From contig NZ_JADEWH010000010.1 in NCBI RefSeq assembly GCF_015207755.1, forward strand, positions 1-64,000: DNA of 64,000 bases. The letters run 5' to 3'. A program made the position numbers and the translations under genes. The notes beneath the pieces were generated by a model, which worked only from the letters and a program-made list of their open reading frames with translations, was not told the DNA's origin and did no database searches. This stretch comes from Nodularia sp. LEGE 06071 (GTDB lineage: Bacteria > Cyanobacteriota > Cyanobacteriia > Cyanobacteriales > Nostocaceae). How positions within the stretch are numbered: position 1 is the first letter of the stretch; each line of letters starts with the position of its first letter. Of the stretch, positions 17,640 to 26,908 are shown one piece after another.

Positions 17640-18416
17640 ATGCCTACTACAGCCAGCAACGAACTGAAGCACGAAATTTGGCAGCTATTACGAGAGTACG
17701 AGCAATCTCGCTCAGAAACTATTCGCAATCAACTGGTAAAACTAAATTTTGGACTTGTGAGAAAAGAAGCCCACTATTGGATGAATCAATGTCATGAAAA
17801 TTATGATGATTTACTCCAAGTTGGTTATTTGGGTTTAATTAGGGCCATTGAGAAATTTGAAATATCCAAGGGACACGCCTTCAGCTCCTTTGCTATTCCC
17901 TACATTCGGGGTGAAATTCAACACTATCTCCGAGACAAAGGCGTTACCGTCCGAATTCCTCGGCGCTATTTAGCATTACAACAGCAGTCCATAGCCGTCT
18001 CACGTGCTTTGCGCGAACAATATAATCGCCAACCTACCGACGCTGAATTAGCAACCGCATTGGCAATTACTCCCAACGAATGGCAAGAAATTAAACTCGC
18101 CTGTGTCAATCGCTCTCCTCTGAGCCTAGATGTTCCAGTTTTGGACGGAGAAGAAGGAACTACCAGCCTGGGAGAATTAGTTCCTGATCCCAGTTACCGC
18201 AGCTTTCAACTAGCGCAAGAAGATCAAATTCGCTTGCAACAAGCACTGTTCCAGTTAGAAAAATGTACTCGTGACGTGTTAGAGGGTGTATTTTTCCAGG
18301 ATTTGACCCAAAAACAAGTAGCAGAACTTCTAGGAATTAGTGTCGTTACAGTTTCCCGCAGAGTCAAAAAAGGACTAGGCTTGTTAAAGCACCTGATGAG
18401 TGCGAAAGAAGATTAA
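17640..18416 (+). CDS. sigF: Group 3 RNA polymerase sigma factor, SigF type
   Basis: 258 residues from the ATG at 17640 (MPTTASNELKHEIWQLLREY); an in-frame TTG start at 17577 is less likely. Region 2 is seen as LVKLNFGLVRKEAHYW and YDDLLQVGYLGLIRAIEKFE, region 3 follows VTVRIPRRYLALQ, and region 4 ends with the helix-turn-helix LTQKQVAELLGISVVTVSRR. The SigB/F/G-type layout and the HAFSSFAIPYIRGEIQHYL motif fit cyanobacterial SigF, linked in Synechocystis to pili, motility and high-light or salt response. A PilP-like protein lies downstream. Confidence 0.85.
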   Translation: MPTTASNELKHEIWQLLREYEQSRSETIRNQLVKLNFGLVRKEAHYWMNQCHENYDDLLQVGYLGLIRAIEKFEISKGHAFSSFAIPYIRGEIQHYLRDKGVTVRIPRRYLALQQQSIAVSRALREQYNRQPTDAELATALAITPNEWQEIKLACVNRSPLSLDVPVLDGEEGTTSLGELVPDPSYRSFQLAQEDQIRLQQALFQLEKCTRDVLEGVFFQDLTQKQVAELLGISVVTVSRRVKKGLGLLKHLMSAKED

Positions 18417-18592
18417 CTCCAAGTGAGGTGAAGTCCCATTGAAGCTAGGCTGGTGGTGCTAATCATAACCTTTAAAATTACCAAAATTAGGTTATAAAGG
18501 TAACATAGATTGCCTATAAATATAGAAAATATAGCTAGGCAATATTGATTTCCACAAGCAGCAACGTTTCCTAGAGCTTTTGAGAACAGCTA

Positions 18593-19405
18593 ATGGACAA
18601 AAATTTCCCAATTGCATTTGTAGCTCTTTCAATGTTAGCGATCGCTGGATGTACAATCGGAGAAGTAGAACAGGCTGTTGAGCCAACGCCTATTACACCT
18701 CCAACACCCACTGAATCCTTTACTAATCCTGTAGTACCTAGCAAAGAACCAGAAACAAGTGCCTCTGCAACTCCTAACTTGATTCAACTCACTAATCCTA
18801 GAGAGCGCGAGCAAATAGTTTCAAAAGGTCGAAATGACCCATTTGCCGAACTTTTCCAGCGGCCTGTTCGGACAATACCGACAGCAACATCTCCCACAGA
18901 GGTTTCTGGAATACCTACCCTACCAACAGCTAGACCTCCCCTGATTCCTCCCATCGGTAGACTGCGAACACCCAGCGCGGCTCCTGCTACTAGAACTACA
19001 CCAACTACTGCGGCTTCAACTCCAGGGACAAATGTACCTAAGCCTGATACTAGACCGCCCTCAGTTCTACCAAACGTTATGCCCGGAGTGATTGCTAATC
19101 CTACTATAGGAACTGTGCTACCACCACCACCACAACCTGAATTAGCTGAGGGAGTAATGGTGAGTGGTGTAGTGCTAATTGGAGAAAAACTTCAAGCAAT
19201 TATTAAAGTACCGAATGAAGCCACAAGTCGTTATGTACAGGCGGGACAGCGCCTGGGTAGTGGTTTGTTAATTAAACGTATTGAAATGAATGAAGGTTCC
19301 AATCCGATTGTCATTCTGGAACAATATGGTATTGAAGTTGCCAGGATGGTAGGTGAAGAGCCTGTCAACTCCGCATCATCAGCTACTAATCCTGAAGCTT
19401 CTTAA
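18593..19405 (+). CDS. Proline-rich lipoprotein with PilP-like C-terminus
   Basis: 270 residues. The signal peptide with lipobox LAIAGC puts the lipidated Cys near residue 20. A long Pro/Thr-rich linker spans about residues 30-180 (including PTPITPPTPTE and PPPPQPELAE). The C-terminal ~80 residues, VVLIGEKLQAIIKVPNEA then YVQAGQRLGSGLLIKRIEM, look like the PilP fold: a small beta barrel that in type IV pili links inner-membrane PilNO to the secretin. ATVSKGRNDPFAEL-like sequence before the linker also fits. A pilus role is inferred; the 2-bp spacing to the next gene indicates an operon. Confidence 0.6.
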   Translation: MDKNFPIAFVALSMLAIAGCTIGEVEQAVEPTPITPPTPTESFTNPVVPSKEPETSASATPNLIQLTNPREREQIVSKGRNDPFAELFQRPVRTIPTATSPTEVSGIPTLPTARPPLIPPIGRLRTPSAAPATRTTPTTAASTPGTNVPKPDTRPPSVLPNVMPGVIANPTIGTVLPPPPQPELAEGVMVSGVVLIGEKLQAIIKVPNEATSRYVQAGQRLGSGLLIKRIEMNEGSNPIVILEQYGIEVARMVGEEPVNSASSATNPEAS

Positions 19406-19407
19406 AG

Positions 19408-19653
19408 ATGGAAACTCAAGAAAAAATTGAATTCCCTGGTTTATCTCTCGCTGTCTATCGAGAAATAGCCGCTCATTTACGCCAAGTCGCAGGGATAGAA
19501 GCTGGATTAATTCCCCAAGCATCCTCAGAATTTGATTACAATCAAAGCCAAATTGCTGGCTTATGGATTTCTGGAATACCCAGTTCTGATTCCGAAAGTC
19601 AGCAACGCATACAGCAAATTTTGGCTTATTATCGCAACCGCTACGGTGTTTAA
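19408..19653 (+). CDS. Small conserved-looking cyanobacterial protein, unknown function
   Basis: 81 residues, starting 2 bp after the PilP-like gene. IEFPGLSLAVYREIAAHLRQ is followed by VAGIEAGLIPQ and a C-terminal QQRIQQILAYYRNRYGV. No signal peptide or membrane helix. Tight coupling suggests a shared role with the lipoprotein. I do not recognise a named family. Confidence 0.65.
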   Translation: METQEKIEFPGLSLAVYREIAAHLRQVAGIEAGLIPQASSEFDYNQSQIAGLWISGIPSSDSESQQRIQQILAYYRNRYGV

Positions 19654-20030
19654 TACCCTCGACAAACCATCGCTGAATTTTTTCCTTAACCTGTAGATCA
19701 AATTAGGCTTTTTCTTCTCCAAAGTGACCTTGTTAATCATACAGGTCTATTTTTTTACGTAATTTTTTTACATCCAGCACTTTGCAAGTAAATGAAGTAC
19801 ACACCTTAATATTATAAATATTCTGGGGGAGGGCAAATATCCCCTCCCTGCCTACCTACTCAAATGAAATAGGCTGTAACACACTAGTAATGTAAAATTA
19901 CTGCCAAAAACACTAGAATATCCGCATATACTAAACTATACAAACAGAATTGCGGGCTGTCTTATATTGAAAGAGTGGACTGCATACCGTGCAAAAATTA
20001 TTACATAGTATTTTCGGGGCTGTTTAATTT
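19654..20030. other. Spacer with hairpin before the vWA-tubulin cluster
   Basis: 377 bp. An imperfect GC hairpin GGGAGGG/CCCTCCC (19827-19833 with 19842-19848) lies midway and may end the upstream operon. The rest is AT-rich and should contain the promoter of the next cluster. No gene is seen. Confidence 0.5.
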
Positions 20031-21164
20031 GTGGTTTTAACAAAAATTACCCCTGGACAACAAATAACTCCTAAACAACAATTTGGATTAAGTTTAGTTT
20101 CTAGGCTAGGTGGTGGTCGAGATGTCATCTTGGCAATTGATTTGACAGAAAGCGTCGGCTTAAATAATGAAGGTCGGATTCGCTTGCGTCAAATAATTGA
20201 AGACAGCATTAAACCAGGAGATGAAATTTATATTGTGCCATTTGCTAAAGATGTAGTTTTAGGGGAAGTAACACCTAGTGTCAATCCTTTAGCTAACCCA
20301 ATTAAATATATTCATAAAAGTCCAGAAAATCTGGCACAACTATTAGCAAAAATCCCCTTAACATCTGATAAAAACTATTATGGTACAGATATTCAGCGCG
20401 CCGAATTAACTATTTATCAAGGTGTCGCTCAGATTAATCACAATCGCCTGCAAAAAAATCAAGCAATTAAGCCACAATCTGTTGTTTGGTTAACAGATGC
20501 ACCTTTATTTACACAACCAGGGATTACTTCAGAAGTATGGATAGAAACTCCTGCTGATAGTCCATTGCGAATTGCTGATTCTCCTGAAAGTCAAGAGCGA
20601 CAGGCTTGGATAAACATCTTACCTATTGACAAGCGATCGCTCTCCATCACCACCCCGGAAAATAAACCATATACATTAACTGTCGTTGATATTGCTGCCA
20701 CAGTTCAAGAATGTTGTACACCCGCACCAGGTAATCAAGAAACTTGCTTAGTCAACCTTTATTTAAGGCAGCAACTATGGCTTCCCAGTTTAACTTTACT
20801 ATTAATACTTGCTAGTTTATTAGGGGGAATATTTAAATTATCTCGATTGCGTCAAAAGTGGCAATTGCACATTTATGTTGAAGAACATGAAGAACAAATA
20901 TGTACATTAAAAAATAATCAAAGAATTGCCATTGGTGAAGACGATGCAAATTGTACAGATTTTATCGACTGTCCAGGGACAAAAGTTAGAGGCTATCTAG
21001 AACGAAAAGGAGATAAACTTTATTTAGTACCTAATATAGAAAATATTCATTATAACGGTCAACAAATTACTTCAAATACCTTAATATCAACTTCTAAATT
21101 TAGGCTAAATTTTCCCAATACTCCCCAACTCGATTACGAAATTATCATTCAAATTAAAAAATAG
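20031..21164 (+). CDS. Membrane-anchored von Willebrand A domain protein
   Basis: 377 residues from a GTG at 20031. Residues 31-200 form a vWA domain: DVILAIDLTES carries the MIDAS motif D37-x-T39-x-S41, and VVWLTDAPLF supplies the later conserved Asp. One membrane helix (LPSLTLLLILASLLGGIF) lies near residue 250-270. The C-terminal ~90 residues, with IAIGEDDANCTDFIDCPG, look like a small beta-rich domain on the other side. First gene of a plus-strand cluster with a tubulin-like GTPase and MotA/MotB-like proteins. vWA domains usually bind a partner through a metal ion. Confidence 0.75.
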   Translation: MVLTKITPGQQITPKQQFGLSLVSRLGGGRDVILAIDLTESVGLNNEGRIRLRQIIEDSIKPGDEIYIVPFAKDVVLGEVTPSVNPLANPIKYIHKSPENLAQLLAKIPLTSDKNYYGTDIQRAELTIYQGVAQINHNRLQKNQAIKPQSVVWLTDAPLFTQPGITSEVWIETPADSPLRIADSPESQERQAWINILPIDKRSLSITTPENKPYTLTVVDIAATVQECCTPAPGNQETCLVNLYLRQQLWLPSLTLLLILASLLGGIFKLSRLRQKWQLHIYVEEHEEQICTLKNNQRIAIGEDDANCTDFIDCPGTKVRGYLERKGDKLYLVPNIENIHYNGQQITSNTLISTSKFRLNFPNTPQLDYEIIIQIKK

Positions 21165-21182
21165 CATCTCAGGAAACATCTT

Positions 21183-23237
21183 ATGAATTCAGCAACTACC
21201 AATCACCAGCAATACCGGGGAATAAATCGCACAATTTGTATAGGATTAGGTGGTACTGGAAGAGATGTTTTAATGCGAATTCGGAGGTTAATTGTAGACC
21301 GTTATGGAGATTTAACTAACCTACCAATTATCAGTTTTGTCCACCTTGATACTGACAAAGCCTCCACTCAAGTCACTGGTATTCGCACAGGTAGTATTTA
21401 TCATGGTGTTGACCTGAGTTTCCGGGAAGCAGAGAAAGTCACCGCTACTATGTCATCGAAAGAAGTGACAATGTTTGTAGAAGGAATAGAGCGGCGTTCC
21501 GAATATACTCAATATGGGCCTTATGATCATATTGCTAGATGGTTTCCACCTCAGTTATTACGAAATATTAAAGCAGTGGAAGAAGGTGCAAAAGGCATTA
21601 GACCAGTAGGAAGGCTGGCTTTTTTCCACAATCATCACAAAATTCAATCAGCAATTGAAAACGCCGAAAGACGCACCAGAGGACACGAGTCTTTCTTGCT
21701 GAAAGCAGGTTTAAAAGTAGAATCAGGATTGAGTATTTTTGTTGTTGCTTCCTTGTGCGGTGGCACAGGAAGTGGAATGTTTTTGGATACTGCTTATAGT
21801 CTGCGACATATGTATGGTGATCAAAGTCCGCAAATTGTCGGTTATTTAGTGATTAGTCCAGAATTGTATGGTAATACTCCCAGCATGAATGCTAACACTT
21901 ATGCCGCCCTGAAAGAATTAAATTACTATAGCAGTCCTGGTACAGAATTTGCAGCTTGTTATGATATTCAAAATCCCGTATATTTTCAAGAAAAACGCCC
22001 ACCATTCGATTATTCCTATTTGGTTTCTCATCAAACAAGCGGCGAATACACAATATTAACACAAGGTAAGTTATGCAATGTCATTGCTCATAAGATTGCT
22101 TTAGACTTTACTGGGGAATTAGCACCCATCATCAAAGGTAATAGAGACAACTTTTTACAACATATTATCCAATGGGATAAACACCCACGTCCCAATACTC
22201 AGCGCTACCTCACATTTGGATTAGCCGCGATTTATTTTCCTCGTGATATCGTCATCCAAATTTCCTTAAACCAAGTTAGTTTAGAATTAGTCAATTTTTG
22301 GTTAAATGGGAAAAATCAAAGTCCAGATCCCTTGAACTTACTAGAGCAATTCCTTATCCAGTATCATTGGCATAATGACCTAGCTACCAGAAATGGTTTA
22401 ACTACTAAACTAGCAGAAACTGTCCAGGAATATAACAAGACATTTCATAGTAGTCTTAACACTTGGAGAACTAGACTAGATAGATTAATTGCCGAATCTC
22501 AAAATAAAGATGATCGCCATAGTCTTCGGCAAAAGTTACCCAGAGAATTCCGCGAACAATTTCGCAAAGTTCAACCTGGTGAAACTGAAAGTAGTAGGGG
22601 TATTTGGTTAACTAGATTAATCCAAGCTTCTCCTCAACTGACTAAAGAATTTCAGAGTCATATTGATGATTATTTAAGTCAATTACTTACACCCATAGAA
22701 CCTAACTTTTCCATAAAAAGTAGCCGCGACTGGTTAGATGCGTTGCAACATGAACTCAATAACTATCAACGTAATTTACAAGCAGCAATTACAGGGTTGG
22801 GTAACAGTCATCGATTAGAAAATATAGATAAATCCTGGCGAGATACGGAACAAACTATTGCAGATGTTGAGGATAAATTGGGGCTGCCATTCTTAAATAC
22901 GAAAAATACCCAATTCCAAGCAGAAACGAAAAAAGGTTTACAGGAAATTTGTAAACTTATCAAGCATAATTTTGAGTTAGCTGTACTTCAAGAAACACTA
23001 AAAATTGTTAATACACTGCGTAAATATGTCCAAAACAAAAATACGCAAATGACTGCTTTTAGTAGCTTAGTAGAAGATGTGAAAAATATTTATGAAAAGC
23101 AAGATAGAGACTTAAGACAATTTAATTTCGATGAAATGAGTGGTGAAGCCATATTTGATAATGAGGCAGAAATGTTGAATGCTGTCACCAAACTATGTTA
23201 CCAGAAGATGATGTCCGTTCTCCTTTGGTATTGGTGA
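21183..23237 (+). CDS. Tubulin/FtsZ-like GTPase, N-terminal part (frameshifted gene)
   Basis: 684 residues. The nucleotide loop GLGGTGRDVL is at residues 21-30 and the tubulin signature SLCGGTGSGMF at 190-200. HLDTDKAS at about 54-61 is the T3-like loop. This fits the long Tubulin_2/FtsZ-like family (about 1100 residues) rather than cell-division FtsZ. The frame ends with LCYQKMMSVLLWYW, an unnatural tail, while the -1 frame continues for 411 residues; total 1095 matches the family. It starts 18 bp after the vWA gene with RBS AGGAAA. Likely role: membrane-linked filament with the neighbours. Confidence 0.8.
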   Translation: MNSATTNHQQYRGINRTICIGLGGTGRDVLMRIRRLIVDRYGDLTNLPIISFVHLDTDKASTQVTGIRTGSIYHGVDLSFREAEKVTATMSSKEVTMFVEGIERRSEYTQYGPYDHIARWFPPQLLRNIKAVEEGAKGIRPVGRLAFFHNHHKIQSAIENAERRTRGHESFLLKAGLKVESGLSIFVVASLCGGTGSGMFLDTAYSLRHMYGDQSPQIVGYLVISPELYGNTPSMNANTYAALKELNYYSSPGTEFAACYDIQNPVYFQEKRPPFDYSYLVSHQTSGEYTILTQGKLCNVIAHKIALDFTGELAPIIKGNRDNFLQHIIQWDKHPRPNTQRYLTFGLAAIYFPRDIVIQISLNQVSLELVNFWLNGKNQSPDPLNLLEQFLIQYHWHNDLATRNGLTTKLAETVQEYNKTFHSSLNTWRTRLDRLIAESQNKDDRHSLRQKLPREFREQFRKVQPGETESSRGIWLTRLIQASPQLTKEFQSHIDDYLSQLLTPIEPNFSIKSSRDWLDALQHELNNYQRNLQAAITGLGNSHRLENIDKSWRDTEQTIADVEDKLGLPFLNTKNTQFQAETKKGLQEICKLIKHNFELAVLQETLKIVNTLRKYVQNKNTQMTAFSSLVEDVKNIYEKQDRDLRQFNFDEMSGEAIFDNEAEMLNAVTKLCYQKMMSVLLWYW

Positions 23238-24430
23238 GTTCAGCCATTACAGAACAAACTGGGAGGGGAAATTCTTTAGCAAGTTTTATTGACAAAGAAC
23301 GCACTACTCAAGAACTACTACAAGCAGACATTGATCTGAAAGTTGACAGTATATTTGCGTTGCGCGGTAGTAATATTGTCAAATCAGTGATTAAACGCTT
23401 TATCCAAAACTACTCAACAGCACGTTCGACTCGGTTAGCACAAATTATGCAGGAAGCTGAACCACTTCTGCGTTTAAATTTAAGTGACCCCTATTTTCGG
23501 GATGACCCAGCTAAAAGTAGTAAATTAGTGGGATTTAAGGATACCGACGAATTAGAAGTGAGACAGTTTACAACTTTGCTGACTCAGGATTTAGGAGTTT
23601 CCACAAGTGTTTTAAAATCAATGCAAGCTGACGATGAAATTTTATTTTTAAATGAGTATGCTGGGTTTCCTCTGAGATTAATTAGTAGTCTGGAAAGAAT
23701 GGGAAACTATTACTTGAGAGAACAAAATTCAGCAACATCTTTTTTACATAATGATTATCGGGTGACGTTTCCTGATATTATTCCCCCAGATGCCATCACC
23801 ATAGAACAATTAGAAGATGTCTTCTATCCCTGTTTGGCTTTAGAACTATTGCAAATAAATCCGCAAAATCAGCAATTAGAATTTAAATATTATGATGATT
23901 TGCGTGATGATTATTATATAGCTGCTCTTAGTTGTGAATGGGGTCAAGCTTTGGAGGAACTTGCTAACCATCAGAATATGAATAAGACTTTACAAGAGAT
24001 TTTAGATCAGGAAATTGCTGTGATTCAAAGACAACCTGAACTTTGGCAAAATGAATATTTACCTAAACTAAGAAAGTTTGTCAAAGAAGTTGATGGATTA
24101 CCAGAAGATCATCCCAATTCTCCTTACAAAATAGCAGTGATTGGCAGTAATGACCCGACAACCAAGGAAGGAATCATTATTCGTTTCCGCAGAAAAATGA
24201 ATCAGCAATTTAATTCTGCAATTCCTCAACTTGCTCCGCCACAAAACTCTGCAACTCAAAAGGCGATTGTTGGCGAGATAGTAGATAGTTATCCGGTAGA
24301 ATCTACTGATAATATGGCAAAAATGCGGTTAGCTTTGGAGAATTTAAAACATTGTTTAGCGGATAATTTGATTACTCCAGAAGATTACGATCGCGAAAAA
24401 CAAAGAATCCTGAATCAATACTCAATTTAG
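23195..24430 (+). CDS. Tubulin/FtsZ-like protein, C-terminal part in the -1 frame
   Basis: 411 residues from an ATG at 23195 that overlaps the upstream ORF by 43 bp. The -1 frame is open from 23165, so the shift lies between 23165 and 23237; losing one T in TGTTTA near 23198 would explain it. The fragment is helical and acidic, without a membrane segment, and ends with an SHOCT-like helix pair (LKHCLADNLITPEDYDREKQ). It may be made separately by coupling, by ribosomal frameshifting, or the gene may be broken; a sequencing error is also possible. Confidence 0.7.
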   Translation: MLPEDDVRSPLVLVSSAITEQTGRGNSLASFIDKERTTQELLQADIDLKVDSIFALRGSNIVKSVIKRFIQNYSTARSTRLAQIMQEAEPLLRLNLSDPYFRDDPAKSSKLVGFKDTDELEVRQFTTLLTQDLGVSTSVLKSMQADDEILFLNEYAGFPLRLISSLERMGNYYLREQNSATSFLHNDYRVTFPDIIPPDAITIEQLEDVFYPCLALELLQINPQNQQLEFKYYDDLRDDYYIAALSCEWGQALEELANHQNMNKTLQEILDQEIAVIQRQPELWQNEYLPKLRKFVKEVDGLPEDHPNSPYKIAVIGSNDPTTKEGIIIRFRRKMNQQFNSAIPQLAPPQNSATQKAIVGEIVDSYPVESTDNMAKMRLALENLKHCLADNLITPEDYDREKQRILNQYSI

Positions 24431-24505
24431 GCTCATTTATTGAGTGGTAAATATTGACTGTAATTTTATCATCCTCTCATATTCTTGCATATCTAGGGAA
24501 GTATC

Positions 24506-26092
24506 ATGCCACCAATACTAGAGTCCTTGATTATGATCACTCTTGTGATCATTGTTCTTCCATCCATAATTACAATCCTGTTTCGCTGGGCTTTATATCA
24601 ATATTTGCAAAATTTAGCCAAGGAAGTTCAAAGACTAATTCATAATAAATCACGGGGATTACAAGAAACAAAAATTATAGCAACACTGGAAAGGAGATTT
24701 CAGCGTGCTAGTAGTCAGTTAGATCAAGTTAATACAGCAGCTTTAATTGACCAAGTTTATAGCCAAGAAAAGATTAAAATATTTTCTCTGGATCAAATTG
24801 ATTATTTTTGTCGAATTATGCCCAATTTGCTCTTGGCTTTTGGCTTAATTGGCACTTTTTTTGGAATTACATTTAATCTATATACTCTGAGTCAAGCTAT
24901 TAATCAAACGAATGCTGCCGATATTAGTGGTTTAGTTGAACAATTAAAAAAACCATTAGAAGGAATGAGTATTGCGTTTGTGACGAGTTTGACGGGATTG
25001 TTCTTTAGTGCATTCTTAACAATAGTCAACTTTAAATTGAATACGGGCGCTTTAAAATATCAAGTGTTGAGTTCTTTAGAAGATTATCTCGATAATATTT
25101 ATTTGCCTCAAGTACAGGGTGATAATCGACTTGATAAAATAGTCAATAAAATGGTATCCCAGCAGGATGAATTTTTAACTAGATTTGGTGATACTGTGCG
25201 CGATGCTGTCGAAAAGTCTATGGGTAAAGTAGCACAACAAATCGCCGCAGGTAATCAGGAAGTTACAGATTTAGCAAGACAAGTGTATGAGCGATTTACA
25301 GAAGCGGCTGGGACTATATCTGCTGCTGCTAGTCAATTTGAAACTGCAATTTATCAACTCAATGCTAAATCATATATATTTAAAGAATCTGCGGAAATAT
25401 TTGAGCGTAGTCAATTTCCGGAAAAGTTATCAGCAGCTACTACAAATTTAACGCAGACACAGGAGAGATTTTCAGCCTCGGCTGCAAGTTTAGCTAATAC
25501 AACTCAATCGCTGGAAACATTCGTGATTGCAGTTAAGGAACTGGGAGCAGAAATTAAGGTTGTGAATCAAACTTCATCTCAAGTATTGGAGTTACATCAA
25601 GTTAACCAAAATTCTCTCAGTGAAATTATTCCCCAACTCCAGCAAGGTGCTAATAGTTTTCGCAAAGCAGTTAATAGACTTGATAAATTAGAACATAATA
25701 TTATCGATAAATCTGAAAGTTTACAGGTAATTGGTGCAGCTTTACAAGAATTAATAGATATAGGGAATAGTTACGCCGTAGAAGTTAATTTAGCACTGAT
25801 TAATCTCTCTCAAAAAATAGATGGTAATCATCAAAACTTATCACAGCTAATGGCCAGTGGTAATTCTACTTTGGCTACAGAATATCAAAATATGGGTAAT
25901 CTCTTGCTGACAGGGGTGAGTAAACAAACAGCAGTAAGTCAAGATAATCTGCAAAATATTAATACTAATTTGCAAGAATGTATTCAGCATCTCAATGATG
26001 CTAAACATGAAATTTATCGCTGGCGGCAGAAAGAAAAAAGTTTGCCATCTGCGCCTCCAGAGAAAATCACAGATAGTTTGACACATACCTAA
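24506..26092 (+). CDS. MotA/TolQ/ExbB-type channel protein with long coiled-coil tail (ZorA-like)
   Basis: 528 residues. TM1 is about residues 7-29, TM2 103-127 (LLLAFGLIGTFFGITFNLYT) and TM3 152-177 (GMSIAFVTSLTGLFFSAFL); TM2 and TM3 carry the G-x-x-G-T-x-x-G and small-residue patterns of MotA/ExbB stators. After TM3 come about 340 residues of cytoplasmic helical repeats with many Gln, Asn and Ser, resembling the long tail of ZorA. With the next gene, which has the MotB-like Asp and OmpA domain, it should form an ion-driven stator. Channel family is clear; the role in this cluster is inferred. Confidence 0.8.
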   Translation: MPPILESLIMITLVIIVLPSIITILFRWALYQYLQNLAKEVQRLIHNKSRGLQETKIIATLERRFQRASSQLDQVNTAALIDQVYSQEKIKIFSLDQIDYFCRIMPNLLLAFGLIGTFFGITFNLYTLSQAINQTNAADISGLVEQLKKPLEGMSIAFVTSLTGLFFSAFLTIVNFKLNTGALKYQVLSSLEDYLDNIYLPQVQGDNRLDKIVNKMVSQQDEFLTRFGDTVRDAVEKSMGKVAQQIAAGNQEVTDLARQVYERFTEAAGTISAAASQFETAIYQLNAKSYIFKESAEIFERSQFPEKLSAATTNLTQTQERFSASAASLANTTQSLETFVIAVKELGAEIKVVNQTSSQVLELHQVNQNSLSEIIPQLQQGANSFRKAVNRLDKLEHNIIDKSESLQVIGAALQELIDIGNSYAVEVNLALINLSQKIDGNHQNLSQLMASGNSTLATEYQNMGNLLLTGVSKQTAVSQDNLQNINTNLQECIQHLNDAKHEIYRWRQKEKSLPSAPPEKITDSLTHT

Positions 26093-26109
26093 TATTGTAA
26101 TAAGAAAAT

Positions 26110-26757
26110 ATGGCTCGGCGTTTGCGTAATCATGACTATCATGAAGAATTAAATATTTACACGGCTTTTACAGATTTGATGTCTAATGCCTTCGTGATCT
26201 TGATTCTGTTTTTGTTATTGGCGATGGTCACGTCGTTTATGAATAATAATGTCGGGTTAACAGACACGCCGCCAATTATTGTGATCCAAGATGAAGGTGC
26301 TTATCGGTTTGCGTCGGGAAGTGCAACTATTCCCCAAGCAATGTTTAATTATATTTCTCAGCAAATAGTACCGGAAATAGAAAGTAGAACCCAAGAGTAT
26401 AATATTAATATTGTCGAGATTATTGGACATACTGACGGTCAGCCGAATGGTAATTTGACGAGTAACCTAGACCTGAATTTAGAAGATGTTGCCAGTGGTA
26501 CTTTGCCAGTAGGTAAATTGCAAGCTGGTTCTAATGCTGATTTAGGATTGATGCGTGCTTTGGCAATCGTGCAAGTGCTGCGGAATATTCAGGTGAATGA
26601 ACAACGACTCAAGGGTTTGTCGTTTCGTGCTTATTCGGCGGCGCAGTTAATATTACCTAGTGGGGAATTTGCGGCCATCGCTCGTCAAGAGGATCAGACA
26701 CGGCGACGGATTGAAATCCGCTTTACCCGGCTGGGGAAGGTGCAAGAAGTAAAATAG
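26110..26757 (+). CDS. MotB/ZorB-like protein with C-terminal OmpA peptidoglycan-binding domain
   Basis: 215 residues, 17 bp after the MotA-like gene. A short basic N-terminus leads to one membrane helix (about 23-45); D22 in YTAFTDLMSNAFVILILFL is placed like the proton-carrying Asp of MotB and ZorB. The OmpA domain shows EIIGHTDGQPN (104-113), NADLGLMRAL (142-151) and TRRRIEIRF (197-205), the standard peptidoglycan-binding blocks. It should pair with the preceding channel and anchor it to the cell wall. Confidence 0.85.
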   Translation: MARRLRNHDYHEELNIYTAFTDLMSNAFVILILFLLLAMVTSFMNNNVGLTDTPPIIVIQDEGAYRFASGSATIPQAMFNYISQQIVPEIESRTQEYNINIVEIIGHTDGQPNGNLTSNLDLNLEDVASGTLPVGKLQAGSNADLGLMRALAIVQVLRNIQVNEQRLKGLSFRAYSAAQLILPSGEFAAIARQEDQTRRRIEIRFTRLGKVQEVK

Positions 26758-26908
26758 TTAAATTTTTTGTGAAGTAGAGGTTAATTTTGCCGGAATTTGC
26801 AGCGAATAGTCAAATTGGAGGATGCAATTGCTAGTTACTGAGTTAAACTTGCAAGCAAGATCATGCACAATCTTACTCAGCTGCTCTTCGGTCTGGGCAT
26901 AACTCATA

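Noticed and set aside
24454-24645. 63-codon frame overlapping the start of the MotA-like gene
   Set aside because: It overlaps a clear membrane-protein start and has no family.
20031-26757. Standard Zorya defence system
   Set aside because: The ZorA/ZorB-like pair is present but no ZorC, ZorD or ZorE helicase/nuclease is seen nearby.
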